A stretch of DNA of 33,793 nucleotides from positions 1-33,793 of the forward strand of contig NZ_JAUSBN010000088.1 in assembly GCF_030651995.1 (NCBI RefSeq), in the 5' to 3' direction. This stretch comes from Reyranella sp. (GTDB lineage: Bacteria > Pseudomonadota > Alphaproteobacteria > Reyranellales > Reyranellaceae). The position numbers were made by a program, and so were the translations under genes. Positions 14,769 to 22,380 of this stretch are shown here, one piece after another. Positions within the stretch are counted from its first letter, which is position 1, and each line of letters starts with the position of its first letter. The notes below the pieces were generated by a model that saw nothing but the letters and a program-made list of their open reading frames with translations, had not been told where the DNA came from and did not search any database.

Positions 14769-15770
14769 ATGAACGTCCGGTCGGGTTTTATCGATAGCAT
14801 CGGCAACACGCCGCTGATCAAGCTCCGCGCCGCGTCCGAGGCGACGGGTTGCAGCATCTACGGCAAGGCGGAGTTCCTCAACCCGGGCGGCTCGGTGAAG
14901 GATCGCGCCGCGCTCGCCATCATCGAGGACGCCGAGAAGAGCGGGAAGCTGAGGCCCGGCGGCGTGATCGTCGAGGGTACCGCCGGCAATACCGGGATCG
15001 GCATCGCGCTGGTCGCCAATGCGCGCGGCTACCGCTCGGTCATCGTGATGCCCGAGACGCAGAGCCAGGAGAAGAAGGACATGTTGCGCCTGTGCGGCGC
15101 CGACCTGCGCCTCGTCCCGGCCGCACCCTATTCCAATCCGAACAACTATGTCCGCTTCTCCGGCGCCCTGGCCGACGAGCTGGCGGCCAAGGAGCCGAAC
15201 GGCGCGATCTGGGCCAACCAGTTCGACAATACCGCCAACCGGGACGGACATTACCGGACGACCGGGCCGGAAATCTGGGACCAGACGGACGGCAAGGTCG
15301 ACGGCTTCACCTGTTCGGTCGGCAGCGGCGGCACCCTGGCCGGCGTGGCGCGGGCCCTGAAGGAGCGCAACCCCGAGATCAAGATTGCGCTCAGCGATCC
15401 CATGGGCTCGGCGCTGTTCAACTGGTTCGCCAAGGGCGAGCTCAAGGCTGAGGGAAACTCGGTCACGGAAGGCATCGGCCAGGGCCGTGTCACCGCGAAT
15501 CTCGACGGCACGCCGATCGACATGGCCTACCAGATCACCGACGAGGAGGCCCTGCCCGTCCTGTTCGACCTGATCGAGCACGAAGGCCTGGTGCTGGGCG
15601 GGTCATCGGCGATCAACGTCGTGGGCGCCATGCGGCTCGCGCGCGAACTGGGACCGGGCAAGACCATCGTCACCATCCTCTGCGACGGCGGCAGTCGATA
15701 CCAATCGAAGCTCTTCAATCCGGCATTCCTGCGCGAGAAGAACCTGCCGCTGCCGCGCTGGATGAAATAA
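14769..15770 (+). CDS. cysK: Cysteine synthase (O-acetylserine sulfhydrylase)
   Basis: A 333-residue fold-type II PLP enzyme that makes cysteine from O-acetylserine and sulfide. The PLP lysine is Lys44 in 'NPGGSVKDRAAL'. The substrate-binding loop reads 'EGTAGNTGIG' (about 69-78), a variant of the usual TSGNTG, and the phosphate cradle reads 'SVGSGGTLAG' (about 183-192). The C-terminal 'LCDGGSRYQSKLFNP' is typical of CysK. The TAGNTG loop and an extended C-terminus differ from enteric CysK, so use of another activated serine cannot be excluded. It heads a five-gene plus-strand run ending with cystathionine beta-lyase at 19553, all consistent with cysteine and methionine metabolism except the kinase and the editing protein. 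Confidence 0.88.
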   Translation: MNVRSGFIDSIGNTPLIKLRAASEATGCSIYGKAEFLNPGGSVKDRAALAIIEDAEKSGKLRPGGVIVEGTAGNTGIGIALVANARGYRSVIVMPETQSQEKKDMLRLCGADLRLVPAAPYSNPNNYVRFSGALADELAAKEPNGAIWANQFDNTANRDGHYRTTGPEIWDQTDGKVDGFTCSVGSGGTLAGVARALKERNPEIKIALSDPMGSALFNWFAKGELKAEGNSVTEGIGQGRVTANLDGTPIDMAYQITDEEALPVLFDLIEHEGLVLGGSSAINVVGAMRLARELGPGKTIVTILCDGGSRYQSKLFNPAFLREKNLPLPRWMK

Positions 15771-15780
15771 GCTCACGCCG

Positions 15781-16695
15781 ATGAGCCGGGTCGTCGTCTG
15801 CGGCAGCCTCAACATGGATGTCGTCGTGCAGAGCGCGCGACGGCCAGCACCCGGCGAGACGATCCTGGGCGCCGAGGTCTCGTTCCTGCCGGGCGGCAAG
15901 GGCCTCAACCAGGCGATTGCCTCGGCCCGCCTGGGCACGCCCACCGCGATGGTCGGTGCCGTCGGCGACGACGCCTTCGCCAACAGCCTGCGCGGCTTCC
16001 TGGCCGACAACGACGTCGACAGCACCGGCGTGACCGAGGTCGACGGGCCGGCGACCGGTGTGGCGTTGATCCAGGTGGCGGAAGGCGACAATTCGATCAC
16101 CGTCGCGTCCGGCGCCAACATGCACTTCGCTGCCTCGATGCTGCCGGACGAACCGCGACGCGACGAAGTGTGGGTGGCGCAGTTCGAGACGCCGCTCGCG
16201 GCCACACGGGAGATCCTTGCGCGCGCTCATGCGGCCGGCGCCCGCACCGTCCTCAACCTGGCGCCGTACACCGACCCTCCGGCGAACCTGCTGCAGTCGG
16301 TCGACGTCGCGGTGCTGAACGAGATCGAACTCTCCCAGGCGACCGGCACCAGGCTCGACGCCTCCAGCTCGACGGACGAAGTCGTCGCCGCCTGCAACGT
16401 GCTGCGCAAGCGCGGCGCGCGGGCCGTGATCGCCACCCTGGGCGCACGCGGCGCCATCGTCGTCAGCGCGGTGGGCGTCGACACCATCCCCGCCTTTCAG
16501 ACCAAGGTCGTCGACACGACGGGCGCCGGCGACTGCTTCGTGGGTGCCCTCGCCTCGCGCCTCGCCGCAGGCCTGACGCCGGCAGAGGCCGCACGCTTCG
16601 CCAGCGTCGCCGCTTCCTGCTCCGTCGAACGACTTGGCGCCGCACCTGCCATGCCCACGGGCGAGGAAGTTGCGGCGCGTCTGGCGAAAGCCTAA
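15781..16695 (+). CDS. rbsK: Ribokinase (PfkB family sugar kinase)
   Basis: A 304-residue PfkB-family kinase that phosphorylates a sugar, most likely D-ribose, with ATP. The N-terminal signature 'GSLNMDVVV' and the glycine-rich 'LPGGKGLNQAIASARLG' (about 39-55) match ribokinases, and the C-terminal signature 'DTTGAGDCFVGALASRLA' carries the catalytic base Asp251. The ribokinase-type 'NMDVVV' and 'GGKGxNQA' patterns favour ribose over fructose or adenosine. It starts 11 bases after cysK, and its stop is 10 bases before the alanyl-tRNA editing gene, so it is probably part of the same transcript, though no ribose transport gene is nearby. Confidence 0.88.
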   Translation: MSRVVVCGSLNMDVVVQSARRPAPGETILGAEVSFLPGGKGLNQAIASARLGTPTAMVGAVGDDAFANSLRGFLADNDVDSTGVTEVDGPATGVALIQVAEGDNSITVASGANMHFAASMLPDEPRRDEVWVAQFETPLAATREILARAHAAGARTVLNLAPYTDPPANLLQSVDVAVLNEIELSQATGTRLDASSSTDEVVAACNVLRKRGARAVIATLGARGAIVVSAVGVDTIPAFQTKVVDTTGAGDCFVGALASRLAAGLTPAEAARFASVAASCSVERLGAAPAMPTGEEVAARLAKA

Positions 16696-16704
16696 ATCCC
16701 GGTC

Positions 16705-17406
16705 ATGGTCGAAGAACTCTTCAGGCACGACGCCTACATCAAGGAAGCCGACGCCACCGTGACCGCCGGCGAGGAGCGCGGCGTGCGGCTGGACCGCTCG
16801 ATCTTCTATCCCACCGGCGGCGGACAACCCGGCGACACCGGCCTGCTGCGCTGGGACGGCGGCGAGGCCCGGATCGTCGACTCGGTCAAGGCCGACGGCG
16901 GCGACGTGCTGCACGTGCTGGCGCCCGATGCGCCCCGCCCCGAGGTCGGGACGAAGGTCCACACGGTGCTCGACTGGGAGCGCCGCCACCTGCACATGCG
17001 CATGCACACCGCGCTGCACGTGATGTCGGCGGTCATCAAGGGCAACGTCACCGGCGGCCAGGTCGGTGCCGACAAGAGCCGCCTCGACTTCAACCTCGAG
17101 GGTGAGATCCCGACCAAGGAATGGGTGACCGAGGAGGTCAACAAGCTGATCGCGCTCGACCGTCCGGTGACGCAGCAATGGGTCACCGACGAGGAGCTGA
17201 CCTCGCGCCCCGAACTCGTGAAGACGATGAGCGTTCGGCCGCCGATGGGCGCCGGCCGCGTCCGTCTCCTGTCGATCGAAGGCGTCGACCTGCAGGCCTG
17301 CGGCGGCACGCACGTCGCCCGCAGCGGCGAGATCGGCCGCGTCGAATGCATCAAGATCGAGAACAAGGGAAAGATGAACCGGCGCTTCATCATCGCGCTG
17401 GCCTAA
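16705..17406 (+). CDS. Alanyl-tRNA editing protein (AlaX type)
   Basis: A 233-residue stand-alone editing domain related to that of alanyl-tRNA synthetase. It hydrolyses Ser-tRNA-Ala or Gly-tRNA-Ala formed in error. The zinc-binding motif is complete: His101 and His105 in 'MHTALHVM', and Cys199 and His203 in 'LQACGGTHVARSG'. The N-terminal 'FYPTGGGQPGDTG' (34-46) is the conserved strand of the AlaRS editing family. The size matches the medium-length AlaX group, which includes an N-terminal domain but no synthetase or oligomerisation part. It lies between the ribokinase and the sulfurtransferase gene; a hairpin follows. Confidence 0.9.
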   Translation: MVEELFRHDAYIKEADATVTAGEERGVRLDRSIFYPTGGGQPGDTGLLRWDGGEARIVDSVKADGGDVLHVLAPDAPRPEVGTKVHTVLDWERRHLHMRMHTALHVMSAVIKGNVTGGQVGADKSRLDFNLEGEIPTKEWVTEEVNKLIALDRPVTQQWVTDEELTSRPELVKTMSVRPPMGAGRVRLLSIEGVDLQACGGTHVARSGEIGRVECIKIENKGKMNRRFIIALA

Positions 17407-17414
17407 TTCAAGCT

Positions 17415-17438
17415 CCTCTCCCCCTAGCGGGGGCGAGG
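17415..17438. repeat. Short GC hairpin between alaX-type gene and sulfurtransferase gene
   Basis: CCTCTCCCCC (17415-17424) faces GGGGGCGAGG (17429-17438) with a 4-base loop and one mismatch. This 'CTCTCCCCC-TAGC-GGGGG-GAG' form is a common short intergenic palindrome in GC-rich proteobacteria. There is no T tract after it, so a regulatory or mRNA-processing role is as likely as termination. Confidence 0.6.
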
Positions 17439-17467
17439 AACATGAAATTCTAAGGGGAAGACTTCCG

Positions 17468-18325
17468 ATGGACTACGCAAGGCCCGACGCCCTCGTCAGC
17501 ACCGATTGGCTCGCCGCCCGCCTCGATGCGCCCGACGTGCGCGTCGTCGACGGCTCCTTCTACCTGCCGGCGCAGAAGCGCGATCCCAAGGCCGAGTTCG
17601 TGCAGCAGCACATTCCGGGCGCGGTGTTCTTCGACATCGACGAGATCGCCGACACGACGAACCCGCTGCCCCATATGCTGCCGCCGCCGGAGAAATTCTC
17701 CGCCCGTGTCCGCAAGCTGGGGCTGGGCGACGGCAACAAGATCGTGATCTACGACACCACGCCGATGACCGGCGCCTGCCGCGTCTGGTGGATGTTCCGC
17801 GCGATGGGCTACAAGGACGTGTCGGTCCTCAATGGCGGCCTGCCGAAATGGCTGAGCGAGGGCCGGCCCGTCACGGACGATCCGACGCCGCCGCGCGAGC
17901 GCCACTTCACGTCGCGCCTGAACAATTCGCTGGTCCGCTCGGTGGACGACGTTCTGGGCCTGATCGAAAGCAAGCGCGAGCAGATCGTCGATGCCCGCGC
18001 CGCCGCCCGCTTCCGCGGCGAGGCGCCAGAGCCGCGCGCCGGCTTGCGCGGCGGTCACATGCCGGGTGCCTTCAACCTGCCCTACAACGAGCTGCTCGAT
18101 CCTGCGACCGGCACGATGCTGCCGGCCGACAAGCTGGCGGCCCGCATCGCCGCGTCAGGCATCGATCCCTCGAAGAAGGTGACGGCGAGCTGCGGCTCTG
18201 GCGTCACCGCCTGCGTCATCGCCCTCGCCCTCTATATCACCGGCTCTCCGGAGGCCGCGGTCTACGACGGTTCCTGGACCGAATGGGGCGGCCGCGCCGA
18301 TACGCCGATCGTCACCGGACCCTGA
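17468..18325 (+). CDS. sseA: 3-mercaptopyruvate sulfurtransferase
   Basis: A 285-residue protein with two rhodanese domains. The N-terminal domain is inactive and the C-terminal one carries the nucleophile Cys242 in 'SCGSGVTAC'. A CGSGVT loop is the mark of 3-mercaptopyruvate sulfurtransferases, as opposed to thiosulfate-specific rhodaneses (CRxGx). The enzyme transfers sulfur from 3-mercaptopyruvate, derived from cysteine, to thiol acceptors or cyanide in the cytoplasm. 'VVDGSFYLPAQKRDP' and 'HIPGAVFFDIDEIAD' near the N-terminus are typical. A ribosome binding site AAGGGGAAG lies at about 17452-17460. It is followed by cystathionine beta-lyase, consistent with cysteine/homocysteine handling. 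Confidence 0.92.
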   Translation: MDYARPDALVSTDWLAARLDAPDVRVVDGSFYLPAQKRDPKAEFVQQHIPGAVFFDIDEIADTTNPLPHMLPPPEKFSARVRKLGLGDGNKIVIYDTTPMTGACRVWWMFRAMGYKDVSVLNGGLPKWLSEGRPVTDDPTPPRERHFTSRLNNSLVRSVDDVLGLIESKREQIVDARAAARFRGEAPEPRAGLRGGHMPGAFNLPYNELLDPATGTMLPADKLAARIAASGIDPSKKVTASCGSGVTACVIALALYITGSPEAAVYDGSWTEWGGRADTPIVTGP

Positions 18326-18356
18326 CCTCCCTTCAACGCCTTGCCATAGTTGAGTC

Positions 18357-19553
18357 ATGACCTCCAAGAAAACCTATACCCGCCCCGACACCGTCTTGGC
18401 CGTCTCCGGCCGCGATCCCGACAACAACTTCGGCATCGTCAATCCGCCCGTCTATCACGCGTCGACGATCCTCTCGCCGACGATGGACAAGTTCGAGAAC
18501 CGCATCCCGTTCGAGGGCTTCGGCTACGGCCGCAACGGCACGCCGACGCAGAAGGCGCTTGAAGACGCCGTCGCCGCCATCGAGGGCGCGCACCGCTCCA
18601 TTGCCGTCCAGTCGGGCCTGGCCGCCGTCACCGGCGCCATCGTGGGCTTCCTGAAGACCGGCGACCACATGCTGGTGACCGACAATGCCTACGGTCCGGC
18701 CCGCCGCTTCGCCAACACGACGCTGAAGGGCTTCGGCGTCGAGACCACCTACTTCGACCCGATGATCGGCGCCGAGGGTATCGCCAAGCTGATGCGGCCG
18801 AACACCAAGGTCCTCTATCTCGAAGCGCCGGGCTCGCAGACCTTCGAGGTTCAGGACGTGGACGGCATGGCCGCGGTCGCCAAGAAGGCCGGCGCGGCGG
18901 TCATGATCGACAATACCTGGGCGACGCCGCTCTACTTCAAGCCGTTCGACCATGGCTGCGACATCTCCATCCACGCTGGTACCAAGTACATCGTCGGCCA
19001 CTCGGACGCGATGATGGGCATCATCTCCTGTGCCACCCGCGAGATGTTCGAGACGGCGAAGACCGCTTGCCAGTCGTTCGGCTTCCACGCCGCGCCCGAC
19101 GATTGCTATCTCGCGTTGCGCGGCCTTCGCACCATGGGCGTGCGCCTGCGCCATCACGAGAAGAGCGGCCTCGAGATCGCGAACTGGCTGAAGACCCGGC
19201 CCGAGGTCGACAAGGTGCTGCACCCCGCCCTGCCCGACTGCCCCGGCCACGAGAACTGGAAGAAGCAGTTCCAGGGCTCCTCGGGCCTCTTCTCGTTCAC
19301 GCTGCGCGACGGCATCAAGCGTCCCGCGGTGGCGGCGATGCTCGACGGCATGGACATCTTCGGCATGGGCGCGAGCTGGGGCGGCTACGAGAGCCTGATG
19401 ATCCCCGCGCACCCGGATCAGTACCGCACCGCCGTGCCGTGGCCCGAGGGCAAGCAACTGCTGCGCATCCATATCGGGCTGGAAGACGTGGAGGACCTGA
19501 AGACCGACCTGGCCGAAGGCTTCGAGCGCCTCAACCGGGCGCATAACGCCTGA
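18357..19553 (+). CDS. metC: Cystathionine beta-lyase
   Basis: A 398-residue Cys/Met-metabolism PLP enzyme. The PLP lysine is Lys210 in 'SIHAGTKYIVGHSD', and the cofactor-binding tyrosine and arginine sit in 'FGYGRNGTPTQ' (55-65). The block 'MIDNTWATPLYFKP' (183-196) holds the PLP-binding Asp. The overall pattern matches alphaproteobacterial MetC, which splits cystathionine to homocysteine, pyruvate and ammonia. Cystathionine gamma-lyase or gamma-synthase activity is possible in this superfamily, though 'MRPNTKVLYLEAPGSQTFEV' and the trailing 'GASWGGYESL' favour beta-lyase. It is the last gene of the plus-strand sulfur run, 31 bases after sseA. A palindromic element follows before the convergent zur gene. 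Confidence 0.9.
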   Translation: MTSKKTYTRPDTVLAVSGRDPDNNFGIVNPPVYHASTILSPTMDKFENRIPFEGFGYGRNGTPTQKALEDAVAAIEGAHRSIAVQSGLAAVTGAIVGFLKTGDHMLVTDNAYGPARRFANTTLKGFGVETTYFDPMIGAEGIAKLMRPNTKVLYLEAPGSQTFEVQDVDGMAAVAKKAGAAVMIDNTWATPLYFKPFDHGCDISIHAGTKYIVGHSDAMMGIISCATREMFETAKTACQSFGFHAAPDDCYLALRGLRTMGVRLRHHEKSGLEIANWLKTRPEVDKVLHPALPDCPGHENWKKQFQGSSGLFSFTLRDGIKRPAVAAMLDGMDIFGMGASWGGYESLMIPAHPDQYRTAVPWPEGKQLLRIHIGLEDVEDLKTDLAEGFERLNRAHNA

Positions 19554-19598
19554 TCAACGACCCTAACGGGCTGCGTCAACGCGAGCATCACACACAGA

Positions 19599-19709
19599 CC
19601 TCACGCTGAGGAGGCCGCAGAGCGGCCGTCTCGAAGCGTGGGCACACGCACCGTGCTTGTCGCCCATCCTTCGAGGCGAAGCGCTGCGCGCGTCTCCTCA
19701 GGACGAGGT
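19599..19709. repeat. Imperfect palindromic element between convergent metC and zur
   Basis: The arm 19599-19643 (beginning CCTCACGCTGAGGAGGC) is largely complementary to 19661-19709 (ending CTCCTCAGGACGAGGT), with the matching inner parts TCTCGAAGCGTGGGC and GCCCATCCTTCGAGG. Sub-hairpins are nested inside each arm. Elements of the form CCTCA-CTGAGGAG...TCTCGAAG-ATGGGC are familiar as dispersed repeats in alphaproteobacteria. The sequence differs from the repeat at 6126-6238, so two families appear to be present. It fills most of the 178-base gap between the stops of metC and zur, with no gene visible there. Confidence 0.75.
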
Positions 19710-19731
19710 GGTACGATGAAGTCGAAAAACC

Positions 19732-20223
19732 CTAAGCGGCGCCCCGGCACTCGCCGCAGATGCCGGTCACTTCCAGCGTCATGTCGCGCGCGGTGAAGCC
19801 GCGCCGGGTGGCGCTGGCGGAGATGGCTTGGGACAGGCCGTCGCCCTCGATCTCCTCGGCATTGCCGCACTCGCTGCAGATCAGGAAGAAGCCGCGATGG
19901 ACCTCGCCCGGGTGGCTGCAGCCGACGAAGGCGTTCATGCGCTCGATGCGGTGGATCAGGCCGTTCTCGATCAGGAAGTCGAGCGCGCGATAGACCGTCG
20001 GTGGCGCCGAGCCGAGGTCCTCGTTGCGCAGGCTGTCGAGCAGCGCATAGGCGCCGACCGGCTTGTGGCTCGACCAGACGAGTTCCAGCACCCGGCGGCG
20101 CAGGGGGGTAAATCGCAAGTCCTTGGCCGCGCACAGTTTCTCGGCCGCGGCGATCGCGTCCTCGACGCAGTGCTCGTGATCGTGGGCATGCCCGGTGGGC
20201 GCCGCTTTGGCCGGTTTTTTCAA
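19732..20223 (-). CDS. zur: Zinc uptake regulator, Fur family (Zur type)
   Basis: A 163-residue Fur-family repressor. Markers are the winged-helix DNA-binding segment 'SAPPTVYRALDFLIENGLI' (72-90), two CxxC pairs for the structural zinc (Cys116/119 in 'ICSECG' and Cys156/159 in 'ICGECR'), and a His-rich N-terminus 'HAHDHEHC' (12-19). The pattern fits Zur better than Fur or Mur. I chose the TTG at 20223, with GGAAG a few bases upstream, because it lies downstream of a clear minus-strand promoter. A longer frame starting at 20304 would run through that promoter and overlap hisI. The gene is divergent from hisI, whose enzyme needs zinc, and converges with metC. Confidence 0.85.
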   Translation of the reverse strand: MKKPAKAAPTGHAHDHEHCVEDAIAAAEKLCAAKDLRFTPLRRRVLELVWSSHKPVGAYALLDSLRNEDLGSAPPTVYRALDFLIENGLIHRIERMNAFVGCSHPGEVHRGFFLICSECGNAEEIEGDGLSQAISASATRRGFTARDMTLEVTGICGECRGAA

Positions 20224-20256
20224 GGGACTTCCGATTTGCCAACCGAAGAGGTGGCT

Positions 20257-20286
20257 ATTATACGCGCCGTTCCTTCCGGAGGCCAA
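20257..20286 (-). promoter_or_regulatory. Promoter of zur
   Basis: On the minus strand, TTGGCC (20286-20281) and a perfect TATAAT (20262-20257) are separated by 18 bases, with the zur TTG about 34 bases downstream of the -10. The region is shared with the divergent hisI start at 20297. I do not see a convincing palindromic Zur box, but the interval is the place for autoregulation. Confidence 0.65.
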
Positions 20287-20296
20287 GGCTCGCCCC

Positions 20297-20719
20297 ATGA
20301 GCACATTGATGTCCCCAACGACCTACAAACAGCCCGAAATCGACACAGCCCTCGCCGTCATCAAGTTCGATGCCCAGGGCCTCGTGCCGGCCATCGCCCA
20401 GCAGCACGACACCGGCGAAGTACTCATGATGGCCTGGATGGATCGCAATGCCGTGGCCGAGACGATGCGCACAGGCCGCGCATGCTACTGGTCGCGCTCG
20501 CGCAAAGGCCCGTGGCGCAAGGGCGACACGTCCGGGCACATCCAGACCCTGGTCGAACTGCGCATCGACTGCGACGGCGACACGCTGCTGGCACTCGTCG
20601 ACCAGACCGGTGTCGCCTGCCACACCGGGCGCCACAACTGCTTCTTCCGCGCGATGCGCGGCGGCGTGCTCTCGGAAATCGCCCCCATCGAGATCGACAT
20701 GGACAAGGAAACGGCTTGA
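20297..20719 (+). CDS. hisI: Phosphoribosyl-AMP cyclohydrolase
   Basis: A 140-residue enzyme of histidine biosynthesis that opens the adenine ring of phosphoribosyl-AMP. The metal sites are intact: 'DCDGD' (Asp91, Cys92, Asp93, Asp95) and 'CHTGRHNCFF' (Cys108 and Cys115), the three cysteines binding zinc and the aspartates magnesium. It has only the cyclohydrolase domain, without the HisE part, as in most alphaproteobacteria. GGAGG at 20278-20282 lies somewhat far from the ATG at 20297; the next ATG (20309) is an alternative. Other his genes are absent from the window. It is divergent from zur and coupled to the next gene by overlap. Confidence 0.95.
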   Translation: MSTLMSPTTYKQPEIDTALAVIKFDAQGLVPAIAQQHDTGEVLMMAWMDRNAVAETMRTGRACYWSRSRKGPWRKGDTSGHIQTLVELRIDCDGDTLLALVDQTGVACHTGRHNCFFRAMRGGVLSEIAPIEIDMDKETA

Positions 20720-21189
20720 GCACCCTCGCATCGACGCGCCGCGGCTTCCTTCTCTCAGCCACTCTCCTGCCGCTGGCCGCCTGCGCCACGACGCCCTCGC
20801 CCAGGCACACGCTCTCGCCGCGCGGCGACCGTCTGGTCGCGCTGATCCAGAGGACCGGCCGGGACAACATGACGGCGCCCGAGGCGTTGGCGCTGATGGG
20901 CATCACCAACCAGGGCCGCGACATTCCGGTGCGCCAGCTGGCCGACGACGGGCCCGACGGCCGCTACGTCGTGAACCTGGTGAACATCCGCCAGTATCAC
21001 GAGTTCGTCTTCCAGCGCCGCCAGGGCGACGTGCTGATCCTCCATTCCGCCGACACGGCCTTCAAGCGACTGGTGAGCGTGCGCTACGCGCGTAACGGCA
21101 AGCCGACGGTGACCGCCGACACCGCCTTCGCCGAGCGTGACTACCAGCAGCAGACCGCCTTTTGGTTCGACCGGATACCGGGTCGCTAG
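20716..21189 (+). CDS. Putative Tat-exported lipoprotein, unknown function
   Basis: A 157-residue protein that starts at a TTG overlapping the hisI stop (TTGA), with AAGGA seven bases upstream. The N-terminus 'STLASTRRGFLLSATLLPLA' followed by 'AC' contains a twin-arginine motif (TRRGFLL) and a lipobox (LPLAAC, with Cys23 as lipidation site), so it should be exported folded by Tat and anchored as a lipoprotein. The mature part, about 130 residues, contains 'YVVNLVNIRQYHEFVFQRRQ' and looks beta-rich; I do not recognise a family. It sits 15 bases before the MFS gene and may be co-transcribed with it. Confidence 0.7.
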   Translation: MSTLASTRRGFLLSATLLPLAACATTPSPRHTLSPRGDRLVALIQRTGRDNMTAPEALALMGITNQGRDIPVRQLADDGPDGRYVVNLVNIRQYHEFVFQRRQGDVLILHSADTAFKRLVSVRYARNGKPTVTADTAFAERDYQQQTAFWFDRIPGR

Positions 21190-21204
21190 TATTGTGACGG
21201 TGAG

Positions 21205-22377
21205 ATGACAATCACCGTCTCGTCGCCCGCCACAGCCCGCCGCACCCTCACCGTCTGCGGTGGCGCGCATGCCCTGCACGACGGCTTCACCGACCTGCTG
21301 AACGTCCTCTACCCGTTGCTGCAGTCCCAGTTCGGATTGAGTTACGGTGCCATCGGCGCGCTCAAGACCTGCTATTCCGGCGCCATGGCCACCGGCCAGA
21401 TTCCGTCGGGCCATCTGGCCGAACGCTTCGGCGGTGTCCGAATCCTGGCCATTGGAACGATGCTGATCGCCGCCGGCTACTGCCTCGCGGGGCTCAGCGG
21501 CTCGCTCTACGGCGTCATTGCCGGACTGCTCCTCGCCGGCCTGGGCGCCAGCACGCAGCATCCCATCGGCTCCAGCCTCGTCGCGGCCGCCTATCGCGGC
21601 CCGCGTTCCCGCACCGCGCTCGGCACCTACAATTTCACCGGCGACGTCGGCAAGGTCCTGCTGCCGGCATTGTTCGCGCTGATCGCCGCCGCGCTCGGAT
21701 GGCAGCAGGCGCTGGTTATCATGGCCGCCCTCGCCGTGCTCGGCGCCGGTATCATCCTGGCCTCGCTGAAACCGATCGTTACGCACGGCACGGCAGAACC
21801 GTCGAAGGCGGTCGCCGGACAGGACCGCCCCTGGGCCTACTGGCTGCTCTTCTCCATCCACATCGCCGACGATCTGGTGCGGACCGGCTTCCTGATCTTT
21901 CTGCCCTTCCTGCTGCGCGACAAGGGCGCGGACTTGCCGACCATCGGCCTTGGCCTCTCGCTGATGTTCGCGGGCGGCGCCGCCGGCAAGCTGGTGATGG
22001 GCTGGGTCGGCGAAAAGCTCGGCGTCGTGCCCTCGGTCGTTCTGACCGAAGTCGCTACGACCCTTCTCATTCTGGCAGCCCTGCCGCTGTCGCTCGACTA
22101 CGCGCTGCTGCTGCTGCCGGCCGTCGGGCTGATGCTGAACGGCACCTCGTCGGTCCTCTACGGCACCGTCCCCGAATTCGTGAGGCCGGAACGGCGCACC
22201 AAGGCCTTCGCGGTCTTCTACACCGGCGGTTCGGTCGCGAGCGCAACCGGACCGCTGCTCTTCGGCCTGCTCGGCGACCAGACGGGACTGACGACGGCCC
22301 TTGTCGTCGTGTCCTGCGTGGCCCTCACGACGGTACCCATGGTCTGGGCATTGCGGCCCGCCTTCGCCGACGACTGA
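21205..22377 (+). CDS. MFS transporter, fosmidomycin-resistance (Fsr)-like
   Basis: A 390-residue major facilitator protein with about twelve membrane spans. The first segment, 'HALHDGFTDLLNVLYPLLQS', and the first cytoplasmic loop, 'GQIPSGHLAERFGGVRIL', resemble the Fsr and related exporter branch. 'GASTQHPIGSSLVAAAYR' in helix 4 is also typical of that group. Such proteins use the proton gradient to expel small molecules. The second half begins with 'YWLLFSIHIADDLVRTGFLI'. The substrate is not predictable. It follows the Tat lipoprotein gene by 15 bases and ends three bases before the stop of the convergent M81 peptidase gene. Confidence 0.87.
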   Translation: MTITVSSPATARRTLTVCGGAHALHDGFTDLLNVLYPLLQSQFGLSYGAIGALKTCYSGAMATGQIPSGHLAERFGGVRILAIGTMLIAAGYCLAGLSGSLYGVIAGLLLAGLGASTQHPIGSSLVAAAYRGPRSRTALGTYNFTGDVGKVLLPALFALIAAALGWQQALVIMAALAVLGAGIILASLKPIVTHGTAEPSKAVAGQDRPWAYWLLFSIHIADDLVRTGFLIFLPFLLRDKGADLPTIGLGLSLMFAGGAAGKLVMGWVGEKLGVVPSVVLTEVATTLLILAALPLSLDYALLLLPAVGLMLNGTSSVLYGTVPEFVRPERRTKAFAVFYTGGSVASATGPLLFGLLGDQTGLTTALVVVSCVALTTVPMVWALRPAFADD

Positions 22378-22380
22378 CGC

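Noticed and set aside
15715..17313. Long minus-strand open frame opposite ribokinase and AlaX genes
   Set aside because: Antisense shadow spanning two well-defined plus-strand genes.
20224..20304. N-terminal extension of Zur to the ATG at 20304
   Set aside because: The extension would pass through a near-consensus zur promoter and overlap the hisI start; the TTG at 20223 with GGAAG upstream gives a family-like N-terminus.
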